A stretch of 41,480 bases of DNA from Flavobacteriales bacterium (GCA_011524905.1 WTJI01000004.1:1-41480), one strand, 5' to 3'; positions 1 to 8,770 are shown, counted from the first letter of the stretch. Notes: generated from the letters alone by a model not told the origin. Numbers and translations are program-made.

Positions 1-70
1 ATGTTATATAGAGTTAAACGATAATTATTTAATTCTCAGATATTCATAAAATTAAAATTAGTTTGTCAGG

Positions 71-1063
71 ATGGATATAGACTTAGTTGTCACATGGGTT
101 GATATGGATGATCCAGAATGGAAAAAGGAATTTTCTCGTTTTTCAGGTGAAATTGATAACAGTGTTAACGAACGCTCAGAAGCTCGATTTAGAGATTATG
201 GTTTTTTGAAATACTGGTTTCGTGGGGTGGCTGCTTTTGCCCCTTGGGTCAACAAGGTACACTTTGTTACTTCTGGTCAAAAACCCGACTGGTTAAATAC
301 CAACCATCCCAAGCTTAATTTGGTTAGTCATTCGGACTATATACCAGAACAGTATTTACCTGTTTTCAATTCCAACTTGATAGAAATTTACCTACACAAG
401 ATTCCCAGTTTATCCGAGCATTTTGTATATTTTAATGACGATTTCTATATCATTAACCAACTCTCACCCGAACGTTTCTTTGAAGATGGTCTGCCAAAAG
501 ACATAGCTGCTTTTCGAAAAAACACAGGCTTTTCACAATTCGAGAAGATGCTTAAAAACAACATCCGGTTAATCAATAAACACTTTGACAAAAGAGAGGT
601 TTTTAAAAAAGATGCGTGGAAGTGGTACCATCCTTCTTATGGGAGTAGAGGAAGACTCAATCACTGGCTTCGATTTTACAATAAATTTATTACTCTTCGG
701 ACACCCCACAATGCACAACCTTTTTTGAAAAGCACCTTTGAAGAAGTTTGGGAATCATGCGGTGAAGAATTAAAACAAATGTCGCAACACCGTTTTAGAA
801 GTAATGCGGATTATACCCCCGAGTTATTTAGGACCTGGCAAATCTGCCAATCAAATTTTTTACCCTACAATACCTATCAAGACACTAAAATGTTTCCTCT
901 TATGCTTCGTTCTAAAGGCGCAATCAAAGCTGTTCGGGAACAATCCCATGCACTTGTATGCCTCAATGATAGCATACACATACGCAATTATCATCAAACT
1001 ATGGAAAGTCTTAAAGCTTCGTTCGAATCTATCTTACCTAATAAGTCAGCATTTGAAAAGTAA
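71..1063 (+). CDS. Stealth-family glycosyl-1-phosphate transferase (first of a convergent pair)
   Basis: The 330-residue product has the four conserved regions of the Stealth family, whose members transfer hexose-1-phosphate in capsule or lipopolysaccharide synthesis. CR1 is at the N-terminus (IDLVVTWVDMDDPEW). CR2 spans roughly residues 40-130 and ends in YFNDDFYI, the acidic active-site-like motif. CR3 lies near residues 215-260 (TPHNAQPFLKSTFEEVWE). CR4 is near the C-terminus (LVCLNDSIHIRN). There is no signal peptide or membrane segment, as expected for a cytoplasmic transferase. The ATG directly precedes CR1, so the start is secure. It faces a second Stealth gene across 8 bases, and a DegT sugar aminotransferase follows, which suggests the end of a surface-glycan cluster running off the left edge. 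The sugar donor and acceptor cannot be read from sequence. Confidence 0.85.
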   Translation: MDIDLVVTWVDMDDPEWKKEFSRFSGEIDNSVNERSEARFRDYGFLKYWFRGVAAFAPWVNKVHFVTSGQKPDWLNTNHPKLNLVSHSDYIPEQYLPVFNSNLIEIYLHKIPSLSEHFVYFNDDFYIINQLSPERFFEDGLPKDIAAFRKNTGFSQFEKMLKNNIRLINKHFDKREVFKKDAWKWYHPSYGSRGRLNHWLRFYNKFITLRTPHNAQPFLKSTFEEVWESCGEELKQMSQHRFRSNADYTPELFRTWQICQSNFLPYNTYQDTKMFPLMLRSKGAIKAVREQSHALVCLNDSIHIRNYHQTMESLKASFESILPNKSAFEK

Positions 1064-1083
1064 TTTGGGACTTATTTTTCAAA
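1052..1083. terminator. Inverted repeat spanning both stop codons of the convergent Stealth genes
   Basis: TTTGAAAAGTAA (1052-1063) and TTATTTTTCAAA (1072-1083) are complementary over 12 positions with one G-T wobble, around an 8-base loop. Each arm contains the last codons (Phe-Glu-Lys-stop) of one Stealth gene. The hairpin may act as a weak bidirectional terminator. It is AT-rich and has no long T tract, so function is inferred. Confidence 0.4.
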
Positions 1084-1992
1084 ACTAGATTTATCAGGGT
1101 ATAGGTTGGCCAGAAAAGGTGCTACAAGCGCCCTGTCTGCGTCCGTAGCGTGCTCAGTATCATTTAAGCAAAAAAGCTTGGGATTGTATTTTGTGATATA
1201 CTTTTGGTAGTTCTTTCTGTGCACCCTTATCCTACAAGATTCTCTTCGCCCAACGTATTTTAATACCCCTCTTTTCTTATATAAACCGTAATAATTATAA
1301 AGAATTCGCTGGATGTCTGAGTGATGTCTAAACCGATTGTGAAAGCAGGCTTCTAAAGGACCTCTAAAAACATCTTCTACTATGGCTTGATAATCACTTT
1401 TCAAACAAGCATCCATGTTGTGATGTGGTGTGATGGGATAAAATTTTTTGAATTTATTATTGAAAAGGGTATAGGCATTTTCAATTGCCAATCGATAGTT
1501 ATTGATCCGAAGTTTTAAACTTTTCTTTAGGCTTATTTTTAGTTGGATTAGTGGATTATACTTCATTCGCATAATAGGTATACCTGAATCAAAAAAGAAA
1601 GACGACTCAAGATCTGCATTAATGAACATATCGTCATTGGCATAGATAAAATACTCTGAAAGGTCTGGGATTTTATAAACAAAATAATCTAAAACACTGG
1701 AGTTAAAAGTAGGGAGTAAGGTTTTGGGAATAATTTGTTTGTGATCAACAATTTCGATTTTAGGATGATTGGTATTTAAGAATTTTGGAGTCTGCTTATC
1801 TGTGACAATAAAAATTTTCCTAATCCAGGGAATGTGTTTCTCAACAGACCTTAAAGAATACTTTAATTCTTGATTGTCCTGATAGCGACCCACTGTATTG
1901 ATTTTTTCGTCGATGTATTGTTGTTTTTTGGCGACCCAAGTTGGGTCGTTCCCATCAACCCATAAGTACACCAAATCTATTTTTCTTTCCAT
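1072..1992 (-). CDS. Stealth-family glycosyl-1-phosphate transferase (second, opposite strand)
   Basis: This is a paralogue of the facing gene. CR1 is KIDLVYLWVDGNDPTW, CR2 ends in YANDDMFI, CR3 starts at TPHHNMDACLKSDYQAI, and CR4 contains LFCLNDTEHATD. It should be a cytoplasmic sugar-phosphate transferase of capsule or LPS assembly. I start it at the ATG (1992), giving Met-Glu-Arg-Lys-Ile-Asp just before CR1 and 306 residues; a TTG five codons upstream (2007) is a possible but less natural start. Both Stealth proteins end in Lys-Ser-x-Phe-Glu-Lys, so this C-terminal hexapeptide is conserved between them although the middles have diverged. Substrate is unknown. Confidence 0.85.
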   Translation of the reverse strand: MERKIDLVYLWVDGNDPTWVAKKQQYIDEKINTVGRYQDNQELKYSLRSVEKHIPWIRKIFIVTDKQTPKFLNTNHPKIEIVDHKQIIPKTLLPTFNSSVLDYFVYKIPDLSEYFIYANDDMFINADLESSFFFDSGIPIMRMKYNPLIQLKISLKKSLKLRINNYRLAIENAYTLFNNKFKKFYPITPHHNMDACLKSDYQAIVEDVFRGPLEACFHNRFRHHSDIQRILYNYYGLYKKRGVLKYVGRRESCRIRVHRKNYQKYITKYNPKLFCLNDTEHATDADRALVAPFLANLYPDKSSFEK

Positions 1993-2314
1993 TTTTTGGA
2001 TCTGCAAAATAACTTAAACTCACTCGCGCCATTTCTATGCTTTGGCTGGTGTGCTTAGGAAAAGATTGAACCATTTAATAAGCACCCAAAAATATAGCAT
2101 TTAATCGATAAAGCTTTTTGTATGTCTAAAAAGAAGTCTGATTTTTTGTAAGAAGACATGAATTTAGTACCTGCTATTGGGAGTAAACTTTTTAAAAATA
2201 GCAGACCCATGAAGCTAGAAATTGAGCTGATTTAGGGATCAATCCCAGAAATTATAGACATTTAGCCGCCCAAAGTGGGTGTACTTTTTTACTTTTGAAA
2301 TCACAAAAGAGAGC
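1993..2314. other. Intergenic region, 322 bases, between divergent Stealth and DegT genes
   Basis: No convincing gene, tRNA or known RNA family is seen. It holds an 8-base perfect inverted repeat CTGCTATT (2171-2178) / AATAGCAG (2197-2204) and a 7-base one GTGCTTA (2051-2057) / TAAGCAC (2079-2085). A promoter -7 element lies at its right end (2290-2297). The size is generous for this compact window, so it may carry a long 5' leader or an unrecognised regulatory RNA. Confidence 0.4.
2290..2297 (+). promoter_or_regulatory. Bacteroidota -7 promoter element ahead of the DegT aminotransferase
   Basis: TACTTTTG matches the Bacteroidota sigma factor -7 consensus TAnnTTTG exactly and ends 17 bases before the chosen ATG. 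No good TTTG -33 box is visible at the usual spacing, so the assignment is moderate. It also argues against the in-frame GTG at 2279, which would lie upstream of the transcription start. Confidence 0.4.
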
Positions 2315-3451
2315 ATGAAAGAAATCCGAATGGTTGATCTACAGGGGCAGTATGATCTAATAGCCGATACACTGGAACGTCGTATGCAACAGGTGCTGGA
2401 GCAGACAGCATTTATAAATGGACCTGCTGTAAAAGACTTTCAATCGAATTTAGAATTTTATTTAAAAGTCAAGCATGTTATTCCCTGTGCCAATGGGACT
2501 GATGCTTTGCAAATTGCCCTGATGGCACTGGGATTGAAGCCAGGAGACGAAGTTATTACTGCAGATTTTACATTTGCTGCTACCGTTGAGGTGATTGCGC
2601 TTCTGGGTTTAAAGCCCGTTTTAGTGGATGTAGATCCGCAAACGTTCAATATAGATGTAACAGCAGTCGAAAAAAAGATTGGCCCTAAGACCAGAGCAAT
2701 TATTCCAATCCATCTTTTTGGACAGGCAGCTGATATAGAGCCTTTGATGGCGCTGGCCCAAGCGCACAATCTTTTTGTTGTTGAAGACAATGCACAAGGT
2801 ATTGGGGCGCGATATACTTTTGCTTCTGGGGAAAAACAGATGACTGGAACGATTGGCCATATAGGAACCACTTCATTTTTTCCCTCAAAAAATTTAGGCG
2901 CATATGGAGATGGTGGTGCCTTATTCACCAATGATGATGCGCTTGCACATCAAATCAGAGGAATCGTCAATCACGGCATGTACCAACGGTACCATCATGA
3001 TGTTGTGGGTGTGAATTCACGCCTAGACACCTTACAAGCGGCAGTATTAGACACCAAGCTTCCTTATTTGGATTTTTACAATGAAAGAAGAAAAACAGCT
3101 GCTTTACTGTATGATGAACGCTTAGGCATCTCTGACCGGATTGTAACTCCTTTTCGCAAAGGCGACTGTGATTCTCATGTGTTTCATCAATACACCCTCA
3201 AAATTGCTAATTGTAACAGAGATGCATTGGTTGATTATTTGAGAGAGCAAGGGATTCCTTCGGGTGTGTATTATCCCATCCCGCTACACCGTCAAAAAGC
3301 ATACAGCTCACCTGACTATCAAGAGTCTGATTTTTCTATCACCAATCAATTGGCTGAGGAAGTAATCTCCTTACCGATGCATACGGAATTGACAACCCAA
3401 CAAATCGACTATATTTGTGAAAAGCTACTTCATTGGGTAGCATCTAATTAA
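2315..3451 (+). CDS. DegT/DnrJ/EryC1/StrS-family PLP sugar aminotransferase
   Basis: This fold-type I PLP enzyme of 378 residues probably aminates a nucleotide-linked keto-sugar for surface glycan synthesis. Visible family signatures are CANGTDALQIAL (PLP phosphate binding), PIHLFGQ, VVEDNAQGIGA (Asp that pairs with the pyridine nitrogen) and TTSFFPSKNLGAYGDGG with the Schiff-base lysine at about residue 192. The C-terminus has the usual VYYPIPLHRQKAY substrate segment. I choose ATG 2315 because family members begin just before a Met-Val-Asp-Leu-like motif and because a -7 promoter box overlaps the region downstream of the GTG at 2279. It lies next to the two Stealth genes and, 9 bases downstream, a secreted amidohydrolase. 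Substrate is not determined. Confidence 0.85.
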   Translation: MKEIRMVDLQGQYDLIADTLERRMQQVLEQTAFINGPAVKDFQSNLEFYLKVKHVIPCANGTDALQIALMALGLKPGDEVITADFTFAATVEVIALLGLKPVLVDVDPQTFNIDVTAVEKKIGPKTRAIIPIHLFGQAADIEPLMALAQAHNLFVVEDNAQGIGARYTFASGEKQMTGTIGHIGTTSFFPSKNLGAYGDGGALFTNDDALAHQIRGIVNHGMYQRYHHDVVGVNSRLDTLQAAVLDTKLPYLDFYNERRKTAALLYDERLGISDRIVTPFRKGDCDSHVFHQYTLKIANCNRDALVDYLREQGIPSGVYYPIPLHRQKAYSSPDYQESDFSITNQLAEEVISLPMHTELTTQQIDYICEKLLHWVASN

Positions 3452-3460
3452 AAATTTGAC

Positions 3461-4732
3461 ATGAAAAAACTATTCGTTTTGGGGCTGAGTATTTTTAGTA
3501 CCCTACAAGCCCAACAAACTATCTTACACTGTGGCCAACTATTTGACGCCAAAAGAGGGAAATTTCTCAAAGCGCAATCAATAATCGTAGAAGGGAATAG
3601 GATTAAAGCTGTGGTGAAGGGCTATGAACAAGCGAATCAAAATGACAGAACAATAGACTTAAAAAACAAAACGGTGCTCCCTGGTTTCATAGACATGCAT
3701 GTTCATATAGAGGGAGAGACCAACAACAGTTCCTATATTAAACGTTTTGTGGACAATGAAGCTGATACAGCTTATGAAGCTGCACAATATGCAAGGCGAA
3801 CTTTAATGGCTGGGTTTACCACGGTTCGTGATATGGGCGGGAGTGGTGTCAACGTGGCACTGCGCAAAGCCATAGATCAAGGTAAAGTACCTGGGCCAAG
3901 AATTTTTACCGCTGAGAAAGCCATCGGAACTACAGGGGGGCACGCTGATCCTACCAATGGTTCTCGAAAAAGTTTGATGGGCGATCCAGGTCCAGCAGAG
4001 GGAGTTATCAACTCTCCAGAAGATGGAAAAAAAGCTGTAAGACAACGATATAAAAATGGGGCAGATTGTATTAAAATCACGGCTACTGGAGGGGTACTCA
4101 GTATGGCTAAAAATGGCCAAAATCCACAGTTCACACTAGAAGAAATTAAAGCCGTAGTCGATACGGCCAATGACTATGGTATGCATGTAGCTGCTCATGC
4201 ACATGGCGATGAAGGGATGTATCGTGCTGTGATGGCAGGGGTTACTACCATTGAGCACGGAACTTTAATGACTCCAAGAACCATGGATTTGATGAAGGAA
4301 AAGCAAGCTTATTTGGTGGCTACCATTACTGCAGGTAAGCAGGTAGCAGAAAAAGCCAAAATCGATAATTATTTTCCGGCTGTTGTTACACCTAAGGCTT
4401 TGGCTATTGGCCCCCAAATTCAGCAAACCTTTGCTGAAGCCTACAAACGAGGCGTTCCCATTGCTTTTGGGACCGATGCTGGGGTGTATCCGCATGGTCG
4501 CAATGCACTCGAATTTGGTTATATGGTTGAAGCTGGAATGCCTGCTGTTGAAGCACTTCAGGCAGCAACGGTAACAAATGCAAAAATTTTAGATAGTGCT
4601 GACGAATTGGGCCAGCTTGCCGAAGGGTTCTATGCAGACATCATTGCCACAGATACCAATCCTGTGGACGACATCAAAACGCTAGAAAACATAACTTTCG
4701 TTATGAAAGGTGGGCAGGTCTATAAAAAATAA
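3461..4732 (+). CDS. Exported metal-dependent amidohydrolase (imidazolonepropionase/prolidase-like)
   Basis: The 423-residue protein begins with a Sec signal peptide (basic MKK, hydrophobic core, likely cleavage after TLQA at residue 17), so it acts in the periplasm or outside. The amidohydrolase-superfamily metal set is complete: H80 and H82 in GFIDMHVHIE, probable carboxylated lysine K205 in CIKITATGG, H246 in AAHAHGD, H266 in TTIEHG and D339 in FGTDAG. This arrangement is typical of binuclear secreted enzymes annotated as Xaa-Pro dipeptidase-like or imidazolonepropionase-like hydrolases; the real substrate is not deducible. It sits 9 bases after the DegT gene and may be cotranscribed. Its TAA abuts the fabD stop codon on the other strand with no intervening base. 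Confidence 0.82.
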   Translation: MKKLFVLGLSIFSTLQAQQTILHCGQLFDAKRGKFLKAQSIIVEGNRIKAVVKGYEQANQNDRTIDLKNKTVLPGFIDMHVHIEGETNNSSYIKRFVDNEADTAYEAAQYARRTLMAGFTTVRDMGGSGVNVALRKAIDQGKVPGPRIFTAEKAIGTTGGHADPTNGSRKSLMGDPGPAEGVINSPEDGKKAVRQRYKNGADCIKITATGGVLSMAKNGQNPQFTLEEIKAVVDTANDYGMHVAAHAHGDEGMYRAVMAGVTTIEHGTLMTPRTMDLMKEKQAYLVATITAGKQVAEKAKIDNYFPAVVTPKALAIGPQIQQTFAEAYKRGVPIAFGTDAGVYPHGRNALEFGYMVEAGMPAVEALQAATVTNAKILDSADELGQLAEGFYADIIATDTNPVDDIKTLENITFVMKGGQVYKK

Positions 4733-5620
4733 TTAGAGTCGTTGTTGACCCGAAAAGGTTTCCATGCTGCGGTCAATTTTTTTGACTAACCCTTGTAGAA
4801 CATTACCAGGGCCAATTTCAATGAAACCCTTTGCTCCGTCCGCAATCATCTGTTCTATACTTTGCGTCCATTTTACCGCTCCAGTGAGTTGTTTGACGAG
4901 GTTTTCCTGTATTTCGTTCGCGTCAGTAGTGGACTGTGCAGTTACGTTTTGATAAACTGGGATTTTGGGAGAATGGAAAGGGGTACTAGCTATGGCTTGT
5001 GCCAGTTCTACCCTGGCTGTTTCCATTAATGGAGAATGAAAGGCCCCACCTACAGGTAAAATTAATGCCCTTCGGGCTCCTACTTCTTTTAGGGCTACAC
5101 AGGCTTGTTCAATTGCCAATCGTTCTCCTGAAATAACAAGTTGGCCAGGGCAATTGTAGTTGGCAGCAACGACTACACCTGTAGTTTCTTCGCATATTTT
5201 TTCGACAATTTTATTTTCTAATCCCAAAACAGCAGCCATGGTTCCTTCTGTTTTCTCACATGCCGTCTGCATGGCTGAAGCCCGTTGCTGTACCAAACGC
5301 AAACCCGATTCAAATTCCAATGCCCCGCTATACGTCAAAGCTGAAAATTCACCCAATGAATGACCAGCCGCAGCTTGTGAAGCAACTTTATCCCCAAGAA
5401 CTTCTGCTAAAATCACTGAATGAAGAAAAATGGCTGGCTGAGTAACTTTTGTTTGCTGAAGGTCTTCCTTAGATCCTTCAAACATAATTTTAGCAATATC
5501 AAATCCTAAAATCTCATTGGCTTGGACAAATCGTTCTTGCGCTTGTGTAAAGGAGTCAAAAAGATCTTTCCCCATCCCCTCAAATTGGGCACCTTGTCCT
5601 GGAAAAATGGCAATATTCAT
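4733..5620 (-). CDS. fabD: Malonyl-CoA:ACP transacylase
   Basis: The enzyme loads malonate from CoA onto acyl carrier protein for fatty-acid elongation in the cytoplasm. The 295-residue product has the family features in order: N-terminal GQGAQFEGMG, nucleophile elbow GHSLGE with S88, catalytic H195 in GGAFHSPLM, and C-terminal EIGPGNVLQGL. Length matches the family (about 290-310). The ATG is at 5620. folA ends one base upstream on the same strand, so the two are almost certainly one transcript. It converges with the amidohydrolase gene with zero spacing. Confidence 0.95.
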   Translation of the reverse strand: MNIAIFPGQGAQFEGMGKDLFDSFTQAQERFVQANEILGFDIAKIMFEGSKEDLQQTKVTQPAIFLHSVILAEVLGDKVASQAAAGHSLGEFSALTYSGALEFESGLRLVQQRASAMQTACEKTEGTMAAVLGLENKIVEKICEETTGVVVAANYNCPGQLVISGERLAIEQACVALKEVGARRALILPVGGAFHSPLMETARVELAQAIASTPFHSPKIPVYQNVTAQSTTDANEIQENLVKQLTGAVKWTQSIEQMIADGAKGFIEIGPGNVLQGLVKKIDRSMETFSGQQRL

Positions 5621-5621
5621 T

Positions 5622-6107
5622 TTATTTTTTTTTATAAGTTAAAAAAGAGTAGGCAAGACCATCAGCGGTTGTTTTGCTTTCTTCATGTGTTAACGCCCAT
5701 TCTGTGGTGTTTAATTCTGGAAAAAAAGTATCTCCATCAAAATCTTGGTGTACACGTGTTAATTCTATTGTATCAGCAAAGTACATGCCTTGTTTGTAAA
5801 TTTCTCCACCTCCAATGATAAAAGGATTGGGATCATTTGAACAAATATCCAGGGCTTCTTCTATTCCTTGACAAACTACTGCTTCAGCTGCTTGATACAG
5901 GGGGTTGCGGGTGATCACAATATTGGTACGATTGGGTAATGCTTTCGGTAGCGATTCAAATGTTTTTCGTCCCATTATGATTGCATGTCCTGAAGTCAAT
6001 TGCTTAAATCTTTTCAAATCATCTGACAAATGCCAAAGCAATTGATTGTCTTTGCCAATGGCATTATTAGCTGCTGCGGCAACGATCATGCTAATGTTTT
6101 GTTTCAT
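5622..6107 (-). CDS. folA: Dihydrofolate reductase
   Basis: This NADPH-dependent enzyme reduces dihydrofolate to tetrahydrofolate. At 161 residues it has typical bacterial DHFR length. It shows SMIVAAAANNAIGKDNQLLW (Met20-loop region), the substrate-binding acid in HLSDDLKRFK, the NADPH motif IIMGRKTFESL and the cofactor-binding FIIGGGEIYKQ. It is the first gene of a folA-fabD unit. thyA, which generates dihydrofolate, lies about 1.1 kb away on the same strand beyond a plus-strand gene; the proximity is metabolically sensible but they are not one operon. No TAnnTTTG box was recognised upstream. Confidence 0.95.
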   Translation of the reverse strand: MKQNISMIVAAAANNAIGKDNQLLWHLSDDLKRFKQLTSGHAIIMGRKTFESLPKALPNRTNIVITRNPLYQAAEAVVCQGIEEALDICSNDPNPFIIGGGEIYKQGMYFADTIELTRVHQDFDGDTFFPELNTTEWALTHEESKTTADGLAYSFLTYKKK

Positions 6108-6212
6108 AATAAATTAGTATTTCTTACCACCCTAGATGATTTTTTGAATGGATAAAAATATAAACACCCCAGGATTATTCTTTTATTTTTACATATAAAT
6201 TTTAAGCGCCCA

Positions 6213-7244
6213 ATGAGAGACTTTTTCCCAATCCTGAATGAATGCATCTATCTTAATACAGCTTATGTTGGACCACCATCCACTGGCTTAATGCAATTCC
6301 GATCTACCTATGATCATCATTTTTTGGAAGAAGTTGATCAATTTAAAATAAAAGGAAATGATAAACTTGCAGCACAACGTAGTTCCATAGCATCATTTTT
6401 TGGAGCCCAACCCAATCATACTTTTATCACCCCAAATTTTTCGGTAGGGATTCGGTTTTTTTTGGAATATTTACCCAAAAAAACCAGGTTCTTAATCCTT
6501 GAAGCCGATTATCCCTCTCTTGAAAATGCTGTTCGAGCTGGTAATTTTCCCACTACAGTTTTACCAATTATTGCAAGCCTTGAAGAAAACATAGAACAAG
6601 CAATAGATCATGGCACAATTGATGTTTTAGCACTTAGCGTTGTTCAATATACAAGTGGTGTGCTCATTGATCAATCCTTTTTATCCAAATTAAAAAAGCG
6701 CTACCCCAATTTGCTTATTATAGCTGACGGAACACAATTTTTAGGGACGAGTCTATTTCATTTTGATAACGCGCCTTTTGATTTGATAGTTGGAAGTGGC
6801 TATAAATGGCTGTTAGCAGGCTTTGGAAACGGATTGGCGTTTGTCAAACCAAGTTATCTTGATTATTGCGAGACTCAACTGAATACTCTTGAAAATAGAA
6901 TTTACGCAGGACACTTTGATTTTTTGGCAGCAGCCTCCTTGACTTTTGCGATAAAACAACTACAGGATTGGGATTTTCCAGAACTGTTAAGAAAAAAAAA
7001 TGAAGTCACGGATTATTTGAAAAGCGGATTACTGGAACGTGAATTGTTACAATCATTTGTGGTAAATCGAAATCAGCACAGTTCGATATTCAATATTTCT
7101 GCTACTTCAGATTTACATCTAAAGCTGCTTGACAAAGGCGTTAGATGTTCATTTAGAGGTACAGGTGTACGTCTGTCTATTCATTTTTATAATACGAAAA
7201 AAGACATAGATAACTTTTTTACTATTTATGACCAACTAATCTAG
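6213..7244 (+). CDS. Class V-fold PLP-dependent aminotransferase-like protein
   Basis: The 343-residue protein has the class V (NifS/isopenicillin epimerase-like) layout: N-terminal [11 protein letters not shown], phosphate-binding region near [21 protein letters not shown] with the Asp that contacts the pyridine nitrogen, and [14 protein letters not shown] with the Schiff-base lysine at K198. There is no cysteine in the position needed for a cysteine desulfurase, so aminotransferase, epimerase or lyase activity is more likely; the substrate is unknown. It is a single gene, transcribed divergently from folA. Its TAG stop overlaps the thyA stop within a CTAG palindrome at 7241-7244. Confidence 0.75.
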   Translation: MRDFFPILNECIYLNTAYVGPPSTGLMQFRSTYDHHFLEEVDQFKIKGNDKLAAQRSSIASFFGAQPNHTFITPNFSVGIRFFLEYLPKKTRFLILEADYPSLENAVRAGNFPTTVLPIIASLEENIEQAIDHGTIDVLALSVVQYTSGVLIDQSFLSKLKKRYPNLLIIADGTQFLGTSLFHFDNAPFDLIVGSGYKWLLAGFGNGLAFVKPSYLDYCETQLNTLENRIYAGHFDFLAAASLTFAIKQLQDWDFPELLRKKNEVTDYLKSGLLERELLQSFVVNRNQHSSIFNISATSDLHLKLLDKGVRCSFRGTGVRLSIHFYNTKKDIDNFFTIYDQLI

Positions 7245-8065
7245 ACAGCAACAACACCTCTAATCAGTGGATGCGGGTCATAACCAATAAGCTCAAAATC
7301 TTCATAAGTGAAATCAAGTATATTTTTTACTGCTGGATTCAACTTCATAGTTGGCAGTGGCTTGGGGTTTCTTTTGAGCTGAGTCTCAATTTGTTCTTGA
7401 TGGTTGGAATAAATATGCGCATCGCCAAAAGTGTGGATGAATTCTCCAGGTTGATATCCGCACACCTGAGCAGTCATTAGCGTCAGTAGGGCATAAGAAG
7501 CAATATTAAAGGGGACACCCAAGAATACATCGGCACTGCGTTGGTACAGTTGGCATGAGAGTTTATTGTCAGCAACATAGAATTGAAAAAAGGCATGACA
7601 GGGTGGAAGGGCGGCTTTATTATTAGCAACATTTTTGGAAAATGATATCGCATTGTCAGGTAGTACAGAAGGATTCCAAGCTGATACGATCATACGCCGA
7701 CTATCAGGATTGGTTTGTAGGGTGTGGATTACTTCTTGGATTTGATCGATTCCCTCGCTATTCCAGTTACGCCATTGATGTCCGTAAACGGGACCCAAAT
7801 TACCATTCTCATCGGCCCATTCATTCCAAATACGAACACCGTTTTCCTGTAAGTAGCCAATATTGGTGTCGCCTTTTAGAAACCATAGTAATTCGTGTAT
7901 TACAGATTTGACATGGATTTTTTTGGTGGTGACCAATGGAAACCCTTTTTGTAAATCAAATCGCATTTGATAACCAAAAACACTTTTGGTACCCGTACCC
8001 GTTCGGTCCGTCTTTTCAATGCCTTCTTTCTGAATGTGTCGTATCAGATCAAGATACTGTTGCAT
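7241..8065 (-). CDS. thyA: Thymidylate synthase (ThyA type)
   Basis: It methylates dUMP to dTMP using methylene-tetrahydrofolate. The 274-residue protein shows [12 protein letters not shown] (phosphate-binding Arg), [43 protein letters not shown], the nucleophile C156 in [11 protein letters not shown], and DAHIYSNH. It is ten residues longer than the 264-residue E. coli enzyme; the extra sequence falls between the Arg-Arg-Met-Ile strand and the catalytic Cys (around [14 protein letters not shown]). Its own -7 promoter box lies just upstream. It converges with the class V aminotransferase gene and shares four bases with it. Confidence 0.96.
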   Translation of the reverse strand: MQQYLDLIRHIQKEGIEKTDRTGTGTKSVFGYQMRFDLQKGFPLVTTKKIHVKSVIHELLWFLKGDTNIGYLQENGVRIWNEWADENGNLGPVYGHQWRNWNSEGIDQIQEVIHTLQTNPDSRRMIVSAWNPSVLPDNAISFSKNVANNKAALPPCHAFFQFYVADNKLSCQLYQRSADVFLGVPFNIASYALLTLMTAQVCGYQPGEFIHTFGDAHIYSNHQEQIETQLKRNPKPLPTMKLNPAVKNILDFTYEDFELIGYDPHPLIRGVVAV

Positions 8066-8082
8066 GCTTCCTAGGTTTTTAT

Positions 8083-8090
8083 CAAAAATA
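8083..8090 (-). promoter_or_regulatory. -7 promoter element for thyA
   Basis: Read on the minus strand, TATTTTTG matches TAnnTTTG exactly and ends 17 bases before the thyA ATG. A clear TTTG -33 box is lacking. It suggests thyA can be transcribed independently of the upstream minus-strand gene, whose stop lies 87 bases away. Confidence 0.35.
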
Positions 8091-8152
8091 GGAACAAGAT
8101 AACACTAAGTAAGCCTGAATTTGGGGTTAGTTTTCCAATAAAGATTAACAGA

Positions 8153-8770
8153 TTATTGTTTGCGTTTTGAAATCTCATCTCTAATCAAGGCTGCTTTTTC
8201 GTAATCTTCGGCAGTTACAAACTTCTTAAGTAGTGTTTTAAGTTTGCTAAGAGAGATTTTTTCTAATTTATCGGGCAGATTGGTTTGTTTACTTTGTTCT
8301 GTTACAAACTCTTGAATCCAATTGTCTTCCGATAATTTTCTATCATTAGTAGTACTGATGGCGGCTGTAAAACCTGCTTTTTTTAAGATTGTGTCGTAAG
8401 TAAAGATGGGTGCGTTAAAGCGAAGAGCCATGGCAATAGCATCAGAGGTTCTCGAGTCAATGATTTCCTCTATCTGGTCTCGTTCACAAATCAAACTGGC
8501 ATAGAATACCCCATCAAGTAGTTTGTGTATAATCACTTGTTTGACATGAATTTCAAATCGTGAGGCAAAATTTTTAAATAAATCATGTGTTAAAGGTCGG
8601 GTCGGTTTGATTTCCTGCTCTAGTGAAATAGCAATTGCTTGGGCTTCAAATCCACCAATGACAATTGGTAATTTTCTATTCCCTTCCATCTCGTTTAGTA
8701 TCAAAGCATAAGTACCTGATTGTGTTTCACTAAATGAGATGCCTTTTATTTCTAATTCCACTAGTTTCAT
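8153..8770 (-). CDS. Bifunctional nuclease (BFN/DUF151) domain protein with C-terminal UVR motif
   Basis: Residues 1 to about 130 form a BFN/DUF151 domain (LPIVIGGFEAQAIAISLE, RPLTHDLF, IDSRTSDAIAMALRFNAPIF). Residues about 170-200 form a UvrB/UvrC-type helical motif (FVTAEDYEKAALIRDEI). This two-domain form is common in Bacteroidota. The BFN family was named from a plant protein with nuclease activity; the bacterial role is not firmly known, so I do not assign a process. The protein is soluble, with no signal peptide. It is divergent from pdhB and lies upstream of thyA. Confidence 0.85.
   Translation of the reverse strand: MKLVELEIKGISFSETQSGTYALILNEMEGNRKLPIVIGGFEAQAIAISLEQEIKPTRPLTHDLFKNFASRFEIHVKQVIIHKLLDGVFYASLICERDQIEEIIDSRTSDAIAMALRFNAPIFTYDTILKKAGFTAAISTTNDRKLSEDNWIQEFVTEQSKQTNLPDKLEKISLSKLKTLLKKFVTAEDYEKAALIRDEISKRKQ

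Noticed and set aside
1052-1083. Inverted repeat as the terminal repeat of a mobile element
   Set aside because: It is explained by the shared C-terminal codons of two converging paralogues; no transposase or target duplication is present.
2458-2931. 157-codon antisense frame inside the DegT gene
   Set aside because: Shadow of the strongly conserved DegT frame with no recognisable protein features; the same applies to other antisense frames in the window.
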